Shown here piece by piece: positions 1-7,714 of a stretch of 64,000 nucleotides of DNA. The translations under genes and the position numbers were made by a program. Each line of letters begins with the position of its first letter. The stretch's first letter is position 1. Source of the DNA: Mariniflexile maritimum (GTDB lineage: Bacteria > Bacteroidota > Bacteroidia > Flavobacteriales > Flavobacteriaceae); the NCBI RefSeq assembly GCF_009746565.1, contig NZ_WRPN01000001.1:248001-312000 (forward strand), in the 5' to 3' direction. Below the pieces are notes generated by a model that was not told the DNA's origin, made no database searches, and was given only the letters and a program-made list of their open reading frames with translations.

Positions 1-586
1 CCACTTCCTTATAAAAGGCCCATTCTTCGGGGTATAGGTTGTTGTTGGTTGTTTGTTTATCTTCAAAGCGCTTGGTTAACAGGGTATGGAAATGGTTAAA
101 TACCGTATCGTATTCGGCTTTTTCCATCTGGCCCATCCACATTTTTTCCTTCATGTTGAAACAGGTTTCCAAGCGTTTTTTATAGCGGTTGAATTTCTGG
201 ATGCTACTTTTGCTGAACGTTTTTTTTAAGTAGTCGTTAAAATCGCTATGGTTTTTTAAATCGATTAAAAATCCGGGGTATTGCTTTATTTTTTTAACCT
301 TTAAGTTTTTAACCCCTGTTTTGGTTTCTACCCCGGCATATTGCGGTACATCATAAATAAGGCATGTTTTTTTTCTAAAATCCTGAACCGTAGAGTCTTC
401 GTTTAGACTGTAAGAAACCCCTTTGGTGAGGTTCTTGCCCGTATTGAGGTATAGATTTGGTGTTTTTGATGCTACAAAAGACAGTTCTTTGATAAAATCG
501 AAGCGTAGGGAAGGCTTTTGACCATTAAAATGCGCTTCCCATACCTTGGTAAAAGTAGGTGATAAAAAGGGGTTTAAACGTATCAC
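1..586 (-). CDS. GNAT-superfamily (CelD/BcsL-like) acyltransferase, C-terminus outside window
   Basis: This is the first 195 codons of a protein that runs off the left edge. I translated it from a GTG at 586-584, which overlaps the TGA of the upstream gene (585-583) as GTGA, a typical translational-coupling arrangement. The visible part starts VIRLNPFLSPTFTKVWEAHF and contains a segment with NHSDFNDYL and SSIQKFNRYKKRLE. That pattern is common in the CelD/BcsL-type acetyltransferases and FemAB-like proteins of polysaccharide loci, which place an acyl or aminoacyl group on a sugar. The catalytic half is not visible, so donor and acceptor are unknown. The class is inferred from weak family resemblance and from the neighbour, which carries a related C-terminal domain. 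Confidence 0.6.
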   Translation of the reverse strand, partial: MIRLNPFLSPTFTKVWEAHFNGQKPSLRFDFIKELSFVASKTPNLYLNTGKNLTKGVSYSLNEDSTVQDFRKKTCLIYDVPQYAGVETKTGVKNLKVKKIKQYPGFLIDLKNHSDFNDYLKKTFSKSSIQKFNRYKKRLETCFNMKEKMWMGQMEKAEYDTVFNHFHTLLTKRFEDKQTTNNNLYPEEWAFYKEV

Positions 587-2355
587 AGGTTGATATTTAA
601 GTCGTTCAGGGAACGGTAAAGGGGGAAAAAATCAGAATCCTCGGGCACTCCTTTTTTAGCCACCAAATCGTCATAAACGTCTTGTTTTACAATGTATTTC
701 CATAGTTTGAATTCCTTAAAATCCTTTGAGAACGAGGATTTAAAATCGAATAGCGAATCGTCATCCCTTCCGCCCAGGCCGCCGCCCAAATTAAAAAATT
801 TACAGCCATTATTGGTAGCGATGATGCGCATTTCATCGATCAATAATTTGGTGGGCGTTAGGTGTAAAAAGCCGTTTTTTGTACCCGATAGGTGGTACTG
901 TACAATGCCGTTGGTAATAAAGAACATGCTCCCGGCGATAATTTGACCCGTTTCCTTTTCAATTGCCAATAAAATGGTGGATTTATAATTGGTACTTTTC
1001 AAGAGGTTTTCAAAATACGCCTCATCAAAATAATACAGCTTTTTAGCCTTTACGCGATCCATGTTTTCATGGTAAATATCGATATAACTTTTAATATCCG
1101 CTATGGTTTCGGCTTTTCTAACGGTACAAAGCCTTCTGGATTTGTTGATATGCGTTTTTAGTCGATTCCTAAAACTGCTGCGTTGGTCTTCCAAGGAAAG
1201 ATTCAAATCGATATTGACAATTTTACCTTGATTTTGTATGATGCCTAGGTTGCTTAATAAAGCACACTGGTTTTCGATAAAGGGGTTTAATCTTGAAAAT
1301 ACCGATACATAGTTGTGCTTACTAAAGTATTCCATGAGCGCACGGCTAAAATTGGAGGGGTCAAAAGTGGCCGTTATGCCTTTGCTTAAAGGGCCTGCGT
1401 ATCCATAAACCGAAGTGGCATCCAGATACTTGGTATTTGGTATTTTTCTAACCAATAACGGGATGGCAATTAACACGTTATCTTCTTCATAACTTAATAG
1501 TACGGCCTCTTTACTATCTGCTTTGGATATTTTATGATAGTCGTATGTATGATAAAAATCGTAATTGCCTATCTTATTTAGTAAGCTGTCCCATTCAATT
1601 TTTTTTGAAATGACCTGAATCGTTTGGGCATTTTTTATGGGATACTTTTCTTTAATATGATTATCTACGTGGTATAAGTATTTTTCACCTGCTTTAATTG
1701 TTTTGATTACGGTAGCAGGCACACCATAAGCCATTATATTATCGCCTATATCCCTATTAACCAAAGCCGCTGCCCCTACAATGGTGTGTTTGCCAATGGT
1801 AATATCCTGTAATACACGCGCGCCCAAACAAATAGCACTGAAAGCGCCAATGGTTACATTGCCACCCACCGTAGCATCGGGTGCCAAACTAGAAAATTCG
1901 TGCATGTGCCCATCATGGTCTAAAGTGGTTTTTGTGTTTAAGATACAGAAGGGTTCAATTTTTGTATCGGAATTGACGATAGTTCCCGGCATGATAACCG
2001 TTCCTTTACCAATGGTTACATTCCGCCCAATGATGGCATTTGGATGAACTGCCGAAACATAATCAAAATGAGGGGCTTTTTTTTTTATTTTATTGTAAAC
2101 CAATTGTCGGGTCCAGTTGTCGCCTATTGCAATGACACCAGCCTTAAAATCAAATGCTTCCATCAACGCCGGTAAATCGTTTTCGGTTCCTAAAATATGA
2201 TATTGAAATATCTTATAGCTTTTAGGTTTATTGGCATCAATTAGCCCAACGATGTGATATTTGTTCTCTTTTTCCACAATGTCAATCACAACCTTTGCGT
2301 GTCCGGAAGCGCCAATAATAACAATATTTTGTTTTGGTTTTTTTTCCATTTTCAA
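583..2355 (-). CDS. Fusion: NeuD/PglD-type sugar O/N-acetyltransferase + FemAB/GNAT-like acyltransferase
   Basis: The 590-residue protein has two parts. Residues about 8-215 match the NeuD/PglD family: a Rossmann-like start (IVIIGASGHAKVVIDIV) followed by left-handed beta-helix hexapeptide repeats (IGRNVTIGKGTVIMPGTIV, VGGNVTIGAFSAI) ending VNRDIGDNIMAYGVPATVI. Known relatives acetylate the 4-amino group of UDP-amino sugars or the O-acetyl site of sialic acid. Residues about 250-585 form a FemAB/GNAT-like domain (SFRNRLKTHINKSRR, GSMFFITNGIVQYHLSGT, FFNLGGGLGG) of the type that transfers acyl or aminoacyl groups. NeuD/PglD proteins are normally only about 200-220 aa, so this is a genuine fusion in one uninterrupted frame. 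It is 6 nt downstream of a PglC-type transferase and coupled to the next acyltransferase. The combined product probably builds and then further acylates an amino sugar; the second substrate is unknown. Confidence 0.8.
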   Translation of the reverse strand: MKMEKKPKQNIVIIGASGHAKVVIDIVEKENKYHIVGLIDANKPKSYKIFQYHILGTENDLPALMEAFDFKAGVIAIGDNWTRQLVYNKIKKKAPHFDYVSAVHPNAIIGRNVTIGKGTVIMPGTIVNSDTKIEPFCILNTKTTLDHDGHMHEFSSLAPDATVGGNVTIGAFSAICLGARVLQDITIGKHTIVGAAALVNRDIGDNIMAYGVPATVIKTIKAGEKYLYHVDNHIKEKYPIKNAQTIQVISKKIEWDSLLNKIGNYDFYHTYDYHKISKADSKEAVLLSYEEDNVLIAIPLLVRKIPNTKYLDATSVYGYAGPLSKGITATFDPSNFSRALMEYFSKHNYVSVFSRLNPFIENQCALLSNLGIIQNQGKIVNIDLNLSLEDQRSSFRNRLKTHINKSRRLCTVRKAETIADIKSYIDIYHENMDRVKAKKLYYFDEAYFENLLKSTNYKSTILLAIEKETGQIIAGSMFFITNGIVQYHLSGTKNGFLHLTPTKLLIDEMRIIATNNGCKFFNLGGGLGGRDDDSLFDFKSSFSKDFKEFKLWKYIVKQDVYDDLVAKKGVPEDSDFFPLYRSLNDLNINL

Positions 2356-2361
2356 TACTTA

Positions 2362-3108
2362 TTAATTTCCAGTAAATAGTGGCATGTTCAAGTTTTCGGA
2401 GCTATTTACGCCCTCTTTTTTTAAAACTCTTTTGATGGTAAGCATTATTATTTTAATATCCAGTAAAAAAGATAGGTTTTCAACATAATAGGTATCCAAT
2501 ACAAACTTTTGTTCCCAAGAGATGGCATTTCTGCCATTAACTTGTGCCCAACCGGTAATGCCGGGTTTTACCAGGTGCCGTTTTTTTTGTTCCTCGTTGT
2601 ACAAGGGTAGGTATTCCACAAGTAATGGTCTGGGGCCTACCAGACTCATGTCGCCCTTAATCACATTCCATAATTGGGGTATTTCATCCAATGAATATTT
2701 TCTTAAAAAGCTGCCCGTTTTAGTAATACGCTGATCATAAGGTAACAAATTGCCTTGGATATCTTTTTTATCGTTCATCGTTTTGAATTTTATAATAGAA
2801 AAAATACGACCGTTTTTTCCTGGGCGTTTTTGAAAGAAAAAAGGTTTCCCGTGATTGCTTATAAACAGGCATACGCCTATCAGAATGAAAATAGGCAGCA
2901 CGATTAGGAAGCCTGACAAGGCAACAACCAAATCCAATAGTCGTTTAAAAAAAGCGTGATACATCATTTTATTTACTAACTGTGTTTTACTTGCTAAATG
3001 GTTTTTGCTTTTCGCAAAGCTTCTTGTTAAAAATTCAAACTCTTTAAATTTATCTCGATAATTTTGTTTTATAGGGATGGGAATCCATTTTATAAAAAAG
3101 GATTTCAA
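2362..3108 (-). CDS. PglC/WcaJ-type undecaprenyl-phosphate sugar phosphotransferase (copy 1)
   Basis: Bacterial sugar transferase that moves a sugar-1-phosphate from a UDP sugar onto undecaprenyl phosphate, the first membrane step of glycan assembly. The sequence shows KRLLDLVVALSGFLIVLPIF (reentrant membrane helix), the basic FFFQKRPGKNGRIFSIIKFKTMND motif region, SLVGPRPLLVEYLPLY and KPGITGWAQVNGRN, all signatures of the family. It is 248 aa; the first 48 residues precede the conserved domain and are not typical. The codon at 2964 (second of MM) would give the usual 200-aa form. The long start fits operon spacing better (9 nt after the ATP-grasp gene). A paralogue lies at 4180-4815. Substrate is not determined; an acetamido-4-amino sugar is plausible given the adjacent PglD-like domain. 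Confidence 0.88.
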   Translation of the reverse strand: MKSFFIKWIPIPIKQNYRDKFKEFEFLTRSFAKSKNHLASKTQLVNKMMYHAFFKRLLDLVVALSGFLIVLPIFILIGVCLFISNHGKPFFFQKRPGKNGRIFSIIKFKTMNDKKDIQGNLLPYDQRITKTGSFLRKYSLDEIPQLWNVIKGDMSLVGPRPLLVEYLPLYNEEQKKRHLVKPGITGWAQVNGRNAISWEQKFVLDTYYVENLSFLLDIKIIMLTIKRVLKKEGVNSSENLNMPLFTGN

Positions 3109-3117
3109 ACAATTACT

Positions 3118-4155
3118 TTAAGTGGTGTTTACGTGCTCGATTTTTAAAAGTCTATCACATTTTGAAAAAATAATGCCACTTTGGTAGTTGTTAAATTGCG
3201 CCACGTTTTCGCCCGATTCTCCCTTTAGCCATTCTAGATAAATAGCCGCTATGTTCACACCCGCTTCGTGGGAAAAAGGATAACCACCTCCAAACCGTGG
3301 GTTCAGTTCCAGTAAATAAAACGCGCCGTCCACCAAAAAGGCATCGCAGTCCATATTGCCCAGATGCTGCAATGCGGTTGCTATTTTTTTGCCCATTTCC
3401 TCTATACGGTTGTCTATTACAGTAATGGCCTTATCGGTTTCGCCCGAACGCATCGCTAATTTTTCACGGGCAAAGGTACCAAAATACTTGCCCTCAAAAT
3501 CGTTTACGATGTCCAGACCAAACTCTTTGCCATCCAGTTTTTCTTGTATTAAAATGGCATGTTCGCCATCACATTCACTTTTTTTACCAAGGATGGTTTT
3601 GTGTATTTTTATCTTTTGTAATTCATAAGAAAGCTCCAGTTCTTCCATTGATTCGGGAAATTCAATGCCAATGGAGGCGCTGCCCCATCGAGGTTTTAAT
3701 ACCAACGGAAATTTTAAAAGGCCTTGTGCTATGGCCATTTTAGCATCTTCCAGGGTGGTATAGGTGTTTGGTGTAGGGATGCCCAGTGCTTTTATAAAGT
3801 TAAAGGTTTTTAATTTGTCAAAACCAATATCAATAACCTGTTCATTGGAAACAATCACCTTAACGCCTATGTCTTCAAATAAGGATTTATGGGCCGCCAG
3901 TATGGGCAGCTCTAAATCGTTCAGCGTGATGATGGCGGTTACAGCCTGTGCCTTGCATAGTTCCACGAGTTTTGGAATATAGGTATCGTCATAAATATCC
4001 GGCACTTTAATAGCGATGTCCGCATCTACCAAGGCAGGTGCCAATACGTCCTGATCGGCGGCTATCACGGTGCCGTTACCCTTTAAGGCTTCCTTAAAAT
4101 AGGTAATCAGGTAATTTCGTCTTCCTGCACAGGTAAATAGTATTGTTTGCTTCAT
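3118..4155 (-). CDS. ATP-grasp protein (carbamoyl-phosphate-synthase-like)
   Basis: ATP-grasp ligases couple a carboxylate to an amine or thiol via an acyl phosphate. The 345-aa protein begins TILFTCAGRRNYLITYFKEA, typical of the CarB/PylC-like ATP-grasp group found in polysaccharide loci. It has a preATP-grasp domain to about residue 110. The ATP-binding stretch FPLVLKPRWGSASIGIEF follows, then LIQEKLDGKEFGLDIV and the metal-binding region YLLELNPRFGGGYPFSHEAG (E/N ligands). Length is normal for the group. It lies between two PglC-type transferases, 9 nt from the downstream one and 24 nt from the upstream one, so it is part of the operon. The probable role is joining a carboxylate or amino acid to the sugar or to a carrier; nothing in the sequence identifies the substrate. 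Confidence 0.85.
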   Translation of the reverse strand: MKQTILFTCAGRRNYLITYFKEALKGNGTVIAADQDVLAPALVDADIAIKVPDIYDDTYIPKLVELCKAQAVTAIITLNDLELPILAAHKSLFEDIGVKVIVSNEQVIDIGFDKLKTFNFIKALGIPTPNTYTTLEDAKMAIAQGLLKFPLVLKPRWGSASIGIEFPESMEELELSYELQKIKIHKTILGKKSECDGEHAILIQEKLDGKEFGLDIVNDFEGKYFGTFAREKLAMRSGETDKAITVIDNRIEEMGKKIATALQHLGNMDCDAFLVDGAFYLLELNPRFGGGYPFSHEAGVNIAAIYLEWLKGESGENVAQFNNYQSGIIFSKCDRLLKIEHVNTT

Positions 4156-4179
4156 ATCTTTAAGTAATAAATGGCTAAC

Positions 4180-4815
4180 TTAAACTTGTAATGGTCTGTT
4201 TTTTCTTTCGTCATCCAGATCGAATACCCCGGATGCTTCGTCGTTGGCCACATCTTTTGCCAATAGTACTTTTTTGATGGTTTTAAAAAGGATTTTTAAA
4301 TCCAAGCCCAAGGATAGGTTTTCTACATACTCCACGTCTTTTTGGAGGCGTTTGTCCCATCCAATCAAGTTTCTTCCAGATATTTGTGCCAACCCCGTAA
4401 TGCCGGGTCTTACCGTATGGCGCAAGGCTTCTTTTTCGGTATAATAGGGCAAGTACTTCATGTATAAGGGGCGAGGGCCTATCAAGCTCATGTCGCCTTT
4501 CATCACGTTTATAAGTTGTGGAATTTCATCTAAGGATGTTTTTCGTAAAAAACTACCCACCTTGGTTATCCTATCGGTATCGGGCAACAAGTTCCCTTGG
4601 GCATCTTTTGCATTGTTCATGGTTTTAAACTTAATAATCTTAAACTCCTTACCGTGTTTGCCCGCGCGTTTTTGATAAAAAAAGGGCGTTTCCTTATAGC
4701 CCCATCTTAAAAGGCTATAAATAAGGATATATACAGGGATGAGGACGATGACCCCGAGTGTCGCCACAAAAAAATCCAAAAGTCTTTTAAAGGTGTTTTT
4801 ATAGGTCATGTGCAT
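4180..4815 (-). CDS. PglC/WcaJ-type undecaprenyl-phosphate sugar phosphotransferase (copy 2)
   Basis: Second initiating sugar-phosphate transferase of the locus, 211 aa, the normal length of the small PglC type. Motifs: KRLLDFFVATLGVIVLIPVYILI (membrane helix), FFYQKRAGKHGKEFKIIKFKTM, SLIGPRPLYMKYLPYYTEKE and RPGITGLAQISGRNLIGWDKR. The first ATG (4815) overlaps the stop of the PLP-decarboxylase gene by 17 nt. The second ATG, two codons in, would also serve. Compared with the protein at 2362-3108 it keeps the same order of motifs with many identical residues, so the two are clear paralogues. Whether they use different UDP sugars or one replaced the other cannot be read from the sequence. Confidence 0.9.
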   Translation of the reverse strand: MHMTYKNTFKRLLDFFVATLGVIVLIPVYILIYSLLRWGYKETPFFYQKRAGKHGKEFKIIKFKTMNNAKDAQGNLLPDTDRITKVGSFLRKTSLDEIPQLINVMKGDMSLIGPRPLYMKYLPYYTEKEALRHTVRPGITGLAQISGRNLIGWDKRLQKDVEYVENLSLGLDLKILFKTIKKVLLAKDVANDEASGVFDLDDERKNRPLQV

Positions 4816-6064
4816 CTAAAACATAAGGTGCCAAAACATCTGCGATGGTCTGGCGGTTTCTGATAATTTGATGGCTACCCTCTGCATTAAGTGCAACAAT
4901 AGCCGGTACAAAATTAATGAAATTAGGGGTTTTTACCACCGTGTAGCCTCCCACATTATCAATTTGGATGAAATCGTTTGGTTTTGGATGGTGCATTTCA
5001 ACTTGACTCAATACCAGGTCTTTTTCCATACAGGTTGACCCTACCACATCGTAATACGCTGTACCCTTATTTTGCGATTTATTTTTAGCGATGATTTTGA
5101 ATGGTAAATTTATTTTATGCATGGTCGGCTTTACGTTATACACACCGCCTTCTATCAACAAAAAGTTGTTGCCCCTTATTTTTTTAATATCAATAATTTT
5201 TGCAACAAAGGATAGAGCATTTGAAACAACCGATACGCCGGGTTCTAAAATAACGTGGGGCTTGTGGGCTGCAAACCAGGGGTCCTTTTTTAAATGGTTA
5301 AAAATGGTTTCGGCATAATCGTCAAAACTCGGGGTATCCCTGTTTAGAAGCCCCTTGGGCATGGGGCCAAAAAAGCCACCGCCCACGTTCAGATAGGCTA
5401 TTTCATCCAAATGAAAGGTGTTCCTAACATGGCATAGGGTTTTTACAATGGTGGTGAAGTTCTTTAGGCTTCTATCGGAAGTTGACGTGTGGCCGTGTAG
5501 GGCATGGATGCTTACCCCTAAAGTGTTTAAGGTGCTTATCAAGTTTGAAAATTCCTCACTGGCGGTGTCAAAGCCGAAACGCCCAATGTTGAGGCCTTCT
5601 TGAATGGCCGAAGTGCCATCCTCATTTATCAAGGACATGTTGATGCGTAGCCCTACTTTAAAGCTTGCCCCAGGGTGTTTGGCGACCAGCCGTTTTAAAC
5701 TTTCCAATTCGTAATACGAATCTAAGTTCACAATACTTCCTCCCAACAAGGTCCTTTCCAAATCGGATTCTTTTTTATAGGGCCCGTTAAAGATGATGGA
5801 ATCGTAGGTGTATCCTAATTTTAGGGCTATTTGTAGTTCCATTTCCGAAACCACTTCTGCAAAGACCCCGTGTGTCTTGGCTATGCTGCACAGTCTGGGA
5901 ATGTAGTTGGTTTTATAGGAATAGCCAATAATGACCTTGGGATAGTGTTTGTTGCACGCCGCTTTTAAGTCGGTTATGTTTTTTATATACTGTTGCTCGT
6001 GCAGTACATAAAATGAATCGCCATGCGTATCCGAAATTTTTTGTAGTTGGTCGTGGGTATTCAT
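4799..6064 (-). CDS. PLP-dependent decarboxylase, fold type III (diaminopimelate/ornithine decarboxylase-like)
   Basis: The 421-aa protein has the alanine-racemase-like barrel and C-terminal beta domain of group IV decarboxylases. Visible signatures: GYSYKTNY with the PLP Schiff-base lysine near residue 51, LHGHTSTSDR, the glycine-rich phosphate loop YLNVGGGFFG, ILEPGVSVV, and GSTCMEKD in place of the usual GPxCxSxD. Relatives decarboxylate meso-diaminopimelate, lysine, ornithine or, in glycan and exosortase-linked loci, unknown amino acids. The surrounding genes (PglC x2, ATP-grasp, NeuD-FemAB) argue for a decorating role rather than lysine synthesis. It is the first gene of this sub-operon, after a 335-bp gap. 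The C-terminal end reads NVGGYTVV where classical enzymes have GAYGYSMA, so substrate preference probably differs. Confidence 0.82.
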   Translation of the reverse strand: MNTHDQLQKISDTHGDSFYVLHEQQYIKNITDLKAACNKHYPKVIIGYSYKTNYIPRLCSIAKTHGVFAEVVSEMELQIALKLGYTYDSIIFNGPYKKESDLERTLLGGSIVNLDSYYELESLKRLVAKHPGASFKVGLRINMSLINEDGTSAIQEGLNIGRFGFDTASEEFSNLISTLNTLGVSIHALHGHTSTSDRSLKNFTTIVKTLCHVRNTFHLDEIAYLNVGGGFFGPMPKGLLNRDTPSFDDYAETIFNHLKKDPWFAAHKPHVILEPGVSVVSNALSFVAKIIDIKKIRGNNFLLIEGGVYNVKPTMHKINLPFKIIAKNKSQNKGTAYYDVVGSTCMEKDLVLSQVEMHHPKPNDFIQIDNVGGYTVVKTPNFINFVPAIVALNAEGSHQIIRNRQTIADVLAPYVLDAHDL

Positions 6065-6399
6065 GCTAGGTTCTTGTATGTAGGTTGTAATACAGGGCCT
6101 TAAGGCGCTTGCTTATCAATTTTGTATTGGGGGTTTAATAAAAATGATGACCAAATATATTACTATCTTTTTCAAAACCGATAGGATCTGTGGTTTTTAC
6201 GACCTTATCCTTTATTTTATCGATGAATCCCCTCTAACAATTGAAATTTTTTCGTTCGTAAACCAAAAATCCGAAACGCATTAGGAAGTTTCCTGTGCTG
6301 ACATGCCAAAGTTTTGATGCTTTCCTGTTTATTTTTGTAGGGCGACCTATTTATGAAAAGGGGGTGGCTGTTTTATATGCTCCACGACCGCCTTTGTGT
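6065..6399. other. Intergenic gap without a gene
   Basis: This 335-bp stretch separates the PLP-decarboxylase operon from the next upstream gene. I see no coding frame with a convincing product and no strong terminator. The only candidate signal is a minus-strand TATATTTG box at 6152-6159, listed separately. Confidence 0.6.
6152..6159 (-). promoter_or_regulatory. Candidate Bacteroidota -7 box (TATATTTG) for the decarboxylase operon
   Basis: The minus strand reads TATATTTG, which fits the TAnnTTTG consensus, 88 nt before the decarboxylase ATG. The nearest upstream TTTG is only about 13 nt away, closer than the usual 17-23 nt, so this is a weak call. Confidence 0.35.
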
Positions 6400-7551
6400 T
6401 TAAAGACTGTTGTATTCCCTTAAAATAGCTTCCCAAACCACTTTTTGTTCGTAATTGGACACAATATGTTGCCTTGAGTTTTCCCCCATGGTTTTGGTTT
6501 CTGCGGGATGTTCCAAAACATAGGTCATGGCGTTTAATAAGGCCATTTCATCCTTTACGGGAATAATAAGGCCGCTTTCCATGTTTTTAATAATTTCATT
6601 GCAGCCATTAATGTTGGTTACAATGCTTGCCAACTCCATGGCGCCTGCTTGCATGACCACATTGGGGAAGCCTTCGCGGTAGCTAGGAAATGTGAGGGCA
6701 TTTGCAATGGAAAAATAGGGGCGAACATCTGTTACCCAACCTGTAAAAATGATATTGGGGTTGGCCTGTATGGCCTCCAATGTTTCTGGCAACAAAGGGT
6801 CCAAATCTTCCTCATAATCACCAATAAGCATCAGTTTGGTGGTTTTATATGCAACATTTAACTTTGTGAATGCCGCTACCAGTTCGTTGATGCCCTTGTC
6901 CTTTACCAATCTCCCCACAAACACAAACACACTATCTTCCTCGGTAATATTAAATTTGTTCTTTAGTTCTTTTTTAAAGTGGTCGTTAAAATGGTTTGGA
7001 CTAAAATGTGTGGTATCAATGCCATTGGAGCTTCCATTGGCCAATACCTTTAATTTATGTTTGGAAGTAAATTTATGTTCTAAGATGATGTCGTAAAGGC
7101 CGAAGGAGTTTGGGTATATTTTTGAGGCACAGCCGTAAGTTATTTTTTCAACGGTATTTAAAATAAAACGCTTGATGCCCGTTGCTTCCAGTAATGGTAA
7201 ACCGGCAATGGTATGCAGCCTGTGGGGTACGCCAGCAAATTTTGCCGCTACCATGGCCAAGGTGCCCGCTTTTGGGGTGTGCGAATGTACGATGAAGGGT
7301 TTTTTGTCCTTAAAAAGTTTGTAGAGTTGCCACAGGGCCTTCAAATCCTGTATCGGTGTGATTTGTCGTGTCATTTCAATGGCATAACTTGGAACACCTT
7401 CTAGTTCCATAAGCTCAGATAAATGGTTATCATAGCCTTTTGAAGAAACACCTAATACATCATAATGGTTAGACATAAATCGCAACTGCCCCGTTAGCAA
7501 TCCTGTCATGGAAGATGGCACCGTAGTGACCCTAATCAGCTTTTTTTTCAT
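6400..7551 (-). CDS. Glycosyltransferase family 4 (PglA/CapM-like)
   Basis: A GT-B retaining glycosyltransferase of 383 aa. The acceptor-binding N-terminal domain includes FIVHSHTPKAGTLAMVAAKFAGVPHRLHTIAG, a run shared with PglA-type enzymes that add the second sugar onto an undecaprenyl-diphosphate-linked bacillosamine. The nucleotide-binding C-terminal domain has FVFVGRLVKDKGINELV and the E-x7-E region SYREGFPNVVMQAGAMELASIV. Those features and the neighbouring PglC/PglD-like genes suggest it acts right after the initiating transferase, on the cytoplasmic face of the membrane. A TATATTTG promoter box lies 32 nt upstream of the ATG. Sugar specificity cannot be assigned from sequence alone. 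Confidence 0.87.
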   Translation of the reverse strand: MKKKLIRVTTVPSSMTGLLTGQLRFMSNHYDVLGVSSKGYDNHLSELMELEGVPSYAIEMTRQITPIQDLKALWQLYKLFKDKKPFIVHSHTPKAGTLAMVAAKFAGVPHRLHTIAGLPLLEATGIKRFILNTVEKITYGCASKIYPNSFGLYDIILEHKFTSKHKLKVLANGSSNGIDTTHFSPNHFNDHFKKELKNKFNITEEDSVFVFVGRLVKDKGINELVAAFTKLNVAYKTTKLMLIGDYEEDLDPLLPETLEAIQANPNIIFTGWVTDVRPYFSIANALTFPSYREGFPNVVMQAGAMELASIVTNINGCNEIIKNMESGLIIPVKDEMALLNAMTYVLEHPAETKTMGENSRQHIVSNYEQKVVWEAILREYNSL

Positions 7552-7582
7552 TTATATAATATACCTAATTATAAGGTTTGGA

Positions 7583-7590
7583 CAAATATA
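7583..7590 (-). promoter_or_regulatory. Bacteroidota -7 box (TATATTTG) for the GT4 at 6400-7551
   Basis: TATATTTG on the minus strand matches TAnnTTTG exactly and lies 32 nt before the ATG. No clear TTTG -33 element is visible. Confidence 0.55.
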
Positions 7591-7648
7591 TAAAAGAAAA
7601 TTTTAATATTGGGGAATGGTGAAAGGTGAATGGTGGCGGGTAAGATTA

Positions 7649-7687
7649 GGGGAACCTATTAAAGAAAATACTTTTAATAGGTTCCCC
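7649..7687 (-). terminator. Strong 15-bp inverted repeat after the 249-aa hypothetical gene
   Basis: GGGGAACCTATTAAA pairs perfectly with TTTAATAGGTTCCCC across a loop of about 9 nt. It begins 28 nt past the stop of the gene at 7715-8464. On the minus strand no long T run follows the stem, so it may be a weak intrinsic terminator, a 3' end stabiliser or a processed hairpin. Confidence 0.55.
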
Positions 7688-7714
7688 ATCCCTTGATCTT
7701 GATTTTTTAACATC

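Noticed and set aside
4799-6064. LysA for lysine synthesis
   Set aside because: The fold fits, but the C-terminal substrate region (GGYTVV) and GSTCMEKD differ from normal LysA and the gene lies in a glycan operon.
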